This document shows positions 58,680-64,000 of a stretch of 64,000 nucleotides of DNA, piece after piece. The stretch comes from Cristatella mucedo (Eukaryota > Bryozoa > Phylactolaemata > Cristatellidae). A program made the position numbers and the translations under genes. The stretch's first letter is position 1. Every line of letters begins with the position of its first letter. The notes beneath the pieces are model-generated. The model was not told the origin of the DNA. It searched no databases and saw only the letters and a program-made list of their open reading frames with translations. The DNA lies in NCBI GenBank assembly GCA_009760855.2, contig WPIO01000084.1:430501-494500 (forward strand), in the 5' to 3' direction.

Positions 58680-60434
58680 TTAGCGGCTTTCGGTACGCAT
58701 TCGGTAGACAACAGACTTCGTCTCACGCAACAAAGAGAAAGTGGGTAGCATAGCAGAGTTAGAAGAGCAGTTGAGGTAGTGAGTAGCATAGAAGTAGCAG
58801 TTCAGGACCGCTGAAAAAGATGTGCCATAGTCGGCAGTTGAAGAGTAGATGTCGTTGCGTAAAATTTGTGGAAGCGAGTTCCACAGTCTAGGACCTGCAG
58901 AGCTAAAGCTTCTGTCGCCAACTGTCTTTAAGCGGAGGAATCGGACAGCTAATTTATTGTCCACACAGGACCTGAGGGTGCGAACAGGCTGAAACTGATG
59001 CAGCAGCTCAGCTAGGTACGAAGGAGCCAAGCCGTTGCGGGCCTTGCAGGTCAACATAAGAACTTTGCTCTGTATCCTTTGCTGAACCGGCAACCATCCT
59101 AGTTCTTTCAGCAAAGGTGACACGTGCTCAAACCGCTGGGACTTGAAGACCAGCCTTGCAGCCATATTCATAGTCCGCTGTAGTGGCATAATAGCTTTCT
59201 TTGGTAGCCAAGCCAAAAGGGAATTACAATAATCAAGCCAAGACAGAACTAAAGAGCTAGTAAATTTTTTTACAAGCAACTGTGGGAGACAGCTTCTAAT
59301 CTTAGATAGGGATCGGATGTGATGGCTAGCTGTTGAGGCAGTCTTCTGGATGAAGCTTTTGAAATTGAGGCAGCTGTCGAACACGACACCTAGATTACGA
59401 GCAAGTGGTGAAGGTCGCACAATAGCATCACCTATTAGAACAGTAAAGCCTTTTAATCCAGCCACACGCTTAGGGTGTCCTATGAGAAGCAGTTCAGTTT
59501 TATCGTCATTTAATTTCAGGAAGTTTTCCGACATCCAGGGTCGAATATCGGCAAGGCAAGCATTCAGTTTCTCAGTTGCTGCAGCAGATTCCGACGGTTT
59601 AAATGACAAATACAACTGAGTATCATCAGCATAGAAGTAATATCCTATTCCATGGGCTTTAATGACTTTTCCCAGAGGTTGTGTATAAATGGAGAACAGC
59701 AAGGGACCGAGTAGAGACCCTTGAGGGACTCCACAGGTGACCCTTCTCATGTCTGAGACCTGACCCCCACACGACACGGATTGAACACGATCAGACAAGT
59801 AGGAATTAAACCACGCCAGTGCTTCGTCTGCCAGACCGATCGTTGTTCTCAATCGTTCAAGCAGAACTTCGTGATCAATGGTGTCGAAGGCAGCAGACAG
59901 ATCTAGCAGAGCTAGGGCAGCGACAATGCCGTCGTCGTTGCCACGTAGAATGTCATTGTTAACTCGGAGGAGAGCAGTTTCAGTAGAGTGCTGCCTCTTG
60001 AAACCTGATTGAAATGTTTCTGACATTCCATTATTTTCAATATGTTCAACTATCTGCTTAGCAACAATTTTTTCAAGAATCTTTGATAAGAACGGAAGAA
60101 GGGAAACTGAACGATAGTTTGCTAGGACCTCTGTGTCTAATCCAGGCTTTTTAAGAATAGGCCTAACGATTGCCGATTTAAAGGACTTGGGGACGACCCC
60201 TTTTCCCAAAGAAGCATTAAAAATCTTGGTTATGGCTAGGTTAAGTTGGTCTGCAAGTGAAGGCCACAGACATGAAGGTATAGGGTCGTCAGGAGACGAG
60301 CTCTTTTTGCTAGACCTTATTAAGGCAGCCACATCACAGGCAGAAACATCGGAGAACCTTTTAAGAAAGGTCACAGGTTGAGGAACGGCGATTGCTTTGG
60401 TCGGAGGGGGCTTAATGGGGGCACGAATGTGCAC
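58680..60434 (-). pseudogene. LINE B reverse transcriptase (intact frame, 584 codons)
   Basis: This is the enzyme that copies the element's RNA into DNA at the target site. From the first Met shown, motifs are SSPDDPIPS (46-54), YRSVSLLPFLSKILE (107-121), LDLSAAFDTIDH (177-188, first catalytic Asp), GVPQGSLLGP (235-244), FYADDTQLY (267-275, catalytic Asp pair) and LNDDKTELLL (308-317). The C-terminal domain (DYCNSLLAWLP, LGWLPVQQRI, GPRLWNSLP) is shared by all LINE B fragments. All catalytic residues are present. The start is not a true initiation site: coding sequence continues upstream past a TAA at about 60466 (…GSA-stop-KFLAFFTEK). It lies directly 3' of the endonuclease part. Confidence 0.9.
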
Positions 60435-60945
60435 AATTTTTTCAGTAAAGAAGGCTAAAAACTTTTAGGCTGAGCCCTTAATATCTGGGGAGTCAGACCT
60501 CACAGCATTGGCCAGTAAATGGTTTACTGTCTTATAAATCTGTTTAGTGTCCGACTGGAAGGAATTCAGTTTTCTAATGAAAAAAGAAGCCCTGGCTTTT
60601 TTAAGCTTTCGGGTGTAAACTCGAAGGAAGTCTTTGAAATTGACTAGGTCTGCCTCAGACCCGATTTCTTAAAACGAAGTTCCAGCCTGTGCTTAACAGG
60701 GCGCACCTTAAGGAGTTTTTTGTAAATTGAAAGCAATCTCGACGATTTTGAACACGGATAGAGCGAACAGGAGCATGCTTGTCAAGAGCACTCCTGAGTG
60801 TCATGTTCATCGCATCAGTGAGGGTATCGAGGCTGCCGGTCGAGTCTGAATGCAGATCAAGAAGGCCTGCATCACAAACAGATTTAAAAAACTCGTCCAT
60901 GTTAATGCTTTGTAAGTTACGTCGTTTGGCGAATTCAACATTGCC
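60435..60945 (-). pseudogene. LINE B linker between endonuclease and reverse transcriptase, broken
   Basis: Minus-strand coding continues from the endonuclease (MDEFFKSVCDAGLLDLHSDS, 60900 downward). It shifts frame near 60740, then runs through KLLKVRPVKHRLELRF and KKARASFFIRKLNSFQSD to the in-frame TAA at about 60466. The linker has no known catalytic role. Confidence 0.75.
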
Positions 60946-61359
60946 CTACATGTACGAGGGAGCAGGAACAGTAAACGAGACCGAACAATGATCTGAGAGA
61001 GTCAGTGGGCACACCACAAAGTCAGTAGGGAGGACATCCTTAGTGAGCACGAGATCTAGAATGTGGCCACCGACGTGGGTGCTATGATTAACGTGTTGGG
61101 CCAAACCAAAATTCTCCAGACAGTCAAGAAATGAGCGGACCTGGCTGTTGCCAGGGTTGTCAACGTGAATATTGAAGTCTCCTACAATCAGTAACGGCCT
61201 GTCACACACAAATATTTTAGCGAGGAACTCTGAAAACTCCTCTATAAACAAGTTTAGACAGCCAGGAGGTCGGTATATCGCAACGGTGAGAGGCACTGTC
61301 TTTGATGAAGACCTGATAGCAACCGATTCAAACGACGACCCATTCGAGAAACTGCACAT
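60946..61359 (-). pseudogene. LINE B APE-type endonuclease, C-terminal part
   Basis: This domain nicks the target DNA to prime reverse transcription. Visible motifs, counted from the Met, are AIYRPP (27-32), VGDFNIH (59-65, catalytic Asp and Asn), HVGGHILDLV (95-104) and LSDHCSV (121-127, catalytic Asp-His). The N-terminal part with the catalytic Glu (LTETWM) is in another frame at 61254-61568, so a frameshift near 61370 splits the domain. Confidence 0.85.
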
Positions 61360-61568
61360 TTTATAGCCAAACGATTCGCGAACAACAATTTCAACCCGCC
61401 ACCAACCTTTTCAGAACGCATGGACTGATAGAATGAGAACCCGGGTGGGATGGTCTCGGAAATACAGCTGCTGGAACAAGGCGTCATCCAGGTTTCGGTA
61501 AGCAGAAATGCATCTAGCTTCTCCTGGACCACCTGATCGCGGATAAGTAACCCCTTGGTTTTTAGCAA
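61360..61568 (-). pseudogene. LINE B endonuclease, N-terminal part
   Basis: The frame reads KTKGLLIRDQVVQEKLDAF then LLTETWM, with the catalytic Glu of APE-type endonucleases, and GFSFYQSMRSEKVGGGLKLL. It should continue into the frame at 61359 but is shifted. Confidence 0.8.
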
Positions 61569-61589
61569 GCGGACATTTAGTAGGCGGAA

Positions 61590-61955
61590 TTAAAGAGGCT
61601 GTCCAACAACTGGGCGAAGGCGATGGAGTGGCTCGTATTCTTTACCGTTTGAGTCCGGCCTGGTGGATGCTGGCTCTTCGAATTTGAATTGGACCTTGGT
61701 ACCGGCCGTGGGATGACGTTTCACAACGTGCTGGGCTACAGCGGGTGGGCTACTACCGCAACAAGTACTATTCAGCGATTTAAACTTATGCGTCGTAGGC
61801 TTGATTGCCGAGCTGTCGATGGGGCGAATGCAGGATGCAGGTAGCTTCTCACTGACCTGCTGGAGAAGGCCCACCGGTAGGTATCGACTAATGGCGACAT
61901 CGCATCTTATGCTAAGCAGGTCCTGTTTTGTGTAGCATATCCGAGGACAGCTCAT
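61590..61955 (-). pseudogene. LINE B N-terminal coding region
   Basis: A 121-codon frame begins MSCPRICYTKQDLLSIRCDV and is basic, with Pro/Ser-rich stretches. L2/CR1-type proteins often have a similar Y-x-x-x-x-LL-x-(I/L)-R segment ahead of the endonuclease. It stops at GQPL just before the endonuclease frame, so a small lesion probably separates them. No separate ORF1 is identified. Confidence 0.55.
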
Positions 61956-62480
61956 ACATAGTCACAGCGAAGATAGCAGCGGAATACCCGAAGGTATTAC
62001 GGAGAAATCAAGTAAAGGTCCACACCAAGGTAGGAGTCGCCCGAGGCCGCTCTTCAGCGTGGGAAGTAGAAATAACAAGAAAACCTGATCCGATCAGGCC
62101 AATGGCAGACAGAGAAGGGAGCCACCCCATAGCCCAAGTGTTAGGAGAGGGATATCCTTCGTTTCTCACGACAAGTGAGGTGTCAGCTAGGGTGTATCTG
62201 ACCTGTGATTGATTTAAAGTCCTCGCTTAACAAGCAAATAGATCAGACAACCAGTAATCACTTAAAGTGCAGGTGATGTAGCGTACCTACTCTCCTGAGT
62301 TAAAGTGAAACGCATGGTAGACTTTGATTTATTTTACCTGCAAATATTCCGAGCCTTGTCGGGAACAGCCTTGAAGCAGCATTGTTCGTGTTTCTGATAA
62401 TGTCATCAAGTCGGAAGGCCCCCTCCCCAAAATGCACAGGGGTTACAGGGTAGTCCCAGGCAGGAGATGAGACATCCAGC
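61956..62480 (-). promoter_or_regulatory. LINE B 5' UTR / internal promoter region
   Basis: GC-richer, non-coding sequence upstream of the first LINE B frame. LINEs of this type usually carry an internal promoter here. No specific element is identified and the upstream end is uncertain. Confidence 0.4.
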
Positions 62481-62787
62481 TGAATATCGATTAATACATT
62501 AAATCGCTATTAATTAGAATATATAGGCTTGTGCAAGTGTACAAGAGCAGAAATGTGTTTGTCCACGTAAGTAGATTTAGAATACATTTTAGGCTTGCAG
62601 GTTGCAATGTAAAATCATTCAGTTGCACATATTTGGTTTTCAATGTAATCCACGCCCAGAACAAACCAAACAACTGAATTGGATGTCTGAAGTATATGAT
62701 TATAGTCTCGTTATGGTTTATGGCAAGGATTAGGGTCACTGAAGTATCGGTAGGGTTTTTCTGTGTGCCTATGAACTTTCAGTTCTA
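62481..62787. other. Unassigned spacer between LINE B and LINE A
   Basis: AT-rich sequence with no recognised repeat or exon. Confidence 0.35.
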
Positions 62788-64000
62788 TAATAATAATAAT
62801 AATAATATTGCACTTGATAAAGCACCCTCAGAGAACTTAATCTCTTTCTAGGCGCTTTACATTTGCTGCAAAGTGATACGCAATAGAATAGTAAGTAAAA
62901 TCATGCTTGAAAAACAAACAAAATGAATAACATGGTTAGGGGTTACATGCACTGGGTCAGCATGCAAATGTGGTTAGTTGCAGCATGAACAGTGTCAGCA
63001 CGCATAAGCACATCGAGGACGAATCACAAGGACCCACTAAATGCTGTCCTAAATAGGTATGTTTTTAAGTTTCTTTTAAATGTGGTCAGGTCAGGGGATG
63101 TTCTGATGCAGGTCTGGAGGGAGTTCCAGGCTGTGGGAGCATACGAGCTAAATGCACGGTCTCCAAAGGATTTAAGGTTTGTACGAGGTATTTCTAGACT
63201 GTTGGATTCCGAAAAGCGAGTGGTACGATGCTTGGCCTGATGGGGTAGTATATCTGAAAGATAGGCTGGAGCCATAGAATGAAGAGACCTAAAAGTGAGC
63301 GACAAAACCTTGAAGTCAATCCGTTGCTTGACTGGTAACCAGTGCAGGTCGGCGAGAAGTGGAGTAATGTGGCAACTGCGACGCTCACGACAGACAAGCC
63401 TAGCTGCAGAGTTTTGCACCAGCTGCAATCGCCTGATCGCACATGCTGGTAGGCCAGTAAGCAGTGAGTTGCAGAAGTCGAGACGAGATATCACGAATGC
63501 ATGGACCAACTTGGACGTGGTATCCTTATCTAAACAAGCCCGAATTTTAGCAATGTTATGAAGCTGAAAATAGGCTGATTTGACTGTGGAGCTGATGTGG
63601 TCGTCTAACGAGAGGTCGCTTTGGAATATGACACCTAGATTTCGAGCTGATGCAACTGGAGATATGCTGGCAGACCCAATTTTGAAAGTCAGCCTTTCCA
63701 ATTTCTGAATAACACTAGGTTTGCCCATAACTAGTAAGTTAGTTTTATCATCGTTTAGTCTTAGAAAATTTGCTGCCATCCATGATCGGATGTCATCAAT
63801 GCATGCAGCAAGTGAGTTGAGAGAATTTGAGGTGCTCGAAGGGTGGGAGGGATCAAAGCAAAGGTACAACTGAGTGTCATCCGCATAGAAGTGAAAGCCT
63901 AGATTGTGCTTGGCAATCACATCAGCGAGAGGGAGAGTATAAACGGTGAAAAGGACCGGACCTAGCACAGAGCCCTGAGGTACTCCATATTTTAGAGGTT
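62788..64000 (-). mobile_element. LINE A copy, best preserved, cut by the window edge
   Basis: It has an (ATT)n tail (62788-62808), the stem-loop AAAGCGCCTAGAAAG / AGTTCTCTGAGGGTGC and the 3' UTR with the doubled GTGCTGAC / CTGTGCATG motif. A single open frame from 63024 reaches the right edge. It is the reference for the other LINE A fragments. Confidence 0.93.
63024..64000 (-). CDS. LINE A reverse transcriptase, partial (open to the window edge)
   Basis: The minus-strand frame is open from the right edge ([14 protein letters not shown]) to a stop at 63024. Counted from the first Met at 63968, FYADDTQLY lies at 27-35 with both catalytic Asp, and [10 protein letters not shown] at 71-80. Then come [55 protein letters not shown] and AWNSLQT, ending FSGSL. 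It is about 35-45% like the LINE B protein by eye, so the two are related L2/CR1-group families. Upstream parts lie outside the window. This is the only LINE A frame here without an obvious lesion, so the copy may be young. Confidence 0.9.
   Translation of the reverse strand, partial: PLKYGVPQGSVLGPVLFTVYTLPLADVIAKHNLGFHFYADDTQLYLCFDPSHPSSTSNSLNSLAACIDDIRSWMAANFLRLNDDKTNLLVMGKPSVIQKLERLTFKIGSASISPVASARNLGVIFQSDLSLDDHISSTVKSAYFQLHNIAKIRACLDKDTTSKLVHAFVISRLDFCNSLLTGLPACAIRRLQLVQNSAARLVCRERRSCHITPLLADLHWLPVKQRIDFKVLSLTFRSLHSMAPAYLSDILPHQAKHRTTRFSESNSLEIPRTNLKSFGDRAFSSYAPTAWNSLQTCIRTSPDLTTFKRNLKTYLFRTAFSGSL

Larger units (their letters stand above)
58583..62480 (-). mobile_element. Near full-length LINE B (L2/CR1-type)
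   Basis: Read on the minus strand, a GC-richer 5' region (about 62480 to 61956) precedes coding sequence for a pre-endonuclease segment, an APE-type endonuclease and a reverse transcriptase. It is followed by a short 3' UTR and a (TTACA)n tail at 58583-58606. The domain order and the motifs LDLSAAFDTIDH and FYADDTQLY are those of the L2/CR1 group. It is inactive as it stands: an in-frame stop near 60466 and frame changes near 60740 and 61370 split the protein. The 5' boundary is an estimate. Confidence 0.88.

Overview
This window is nuclear DNA of an animal, AT-rich and dominated by old transposable elements. The evidence is: long introns with GT-AG borders, dinucleotide and tetranucleotide microsatellites, tRNA-derived SINEs, and more than twenty copies or fragments of L2/CR1-type LINEs. 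No operons, ribosome binding sites or prokaryotic genes are visible. The species cannot be named from sequence alone; an invertebrate or a non-mammalian chordate would fit.

Host genes. The one well-supported gene is on the + strand, with five phase-0 exons between 9245 and 20609. Together they encode 211 residues of a four-transmembrane protein that most resembles the MS4A/CD20-like family; its N-terminal exon is not settled. A second, less certain + strand gene is suggested by two very short exons (about 39463-39492 and 41141-41157) and an exon at 49084-49235. The last ends in a motif like the one that precedes the first membrane helix in MS4A proteins. If real, its membrane part lies beyond the window or was missed.

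Mobile DNA. LINE A has an (ATT)n tail and a 3' stem-loop. LINE B has a (TTACA)n tail. The best LINE B copy is nearly complete at 58583-62480 (minus), with endonuclease and reverse transcriptase but broken frames. The best LINE A copy runs off the right edge (62788-64000, minus). SINE A (three copies) has a tRNA-like head and a tail nearly matching the LINE A 3' stem-loop, so the LINE A machinery probably moved it. SINE B (three copies) has a different tail. Nesting gives a partial chronology: LINE B inside LINE A (16830-17147), SINE A inside LINE B (28760-28896), and a palindromic (TA)n insert inside LINE B (33628-33801).

Other structures. An 841-bp foldback element (38030-38870) has terminal inverted repeats of about 110 bp and a 6-bp target duplication. 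A 292-bp LTR-like block (46569-46860) has matching inverted ends, two hairpins and a TATA box. There are also a 184-bp diverged tandem pair, a 48-bp perfect tandem duplication, a dispersed GC-rich repeat (12320 and 52616) and several compound microsatellites. The remaining stretches show nothing I can assign.
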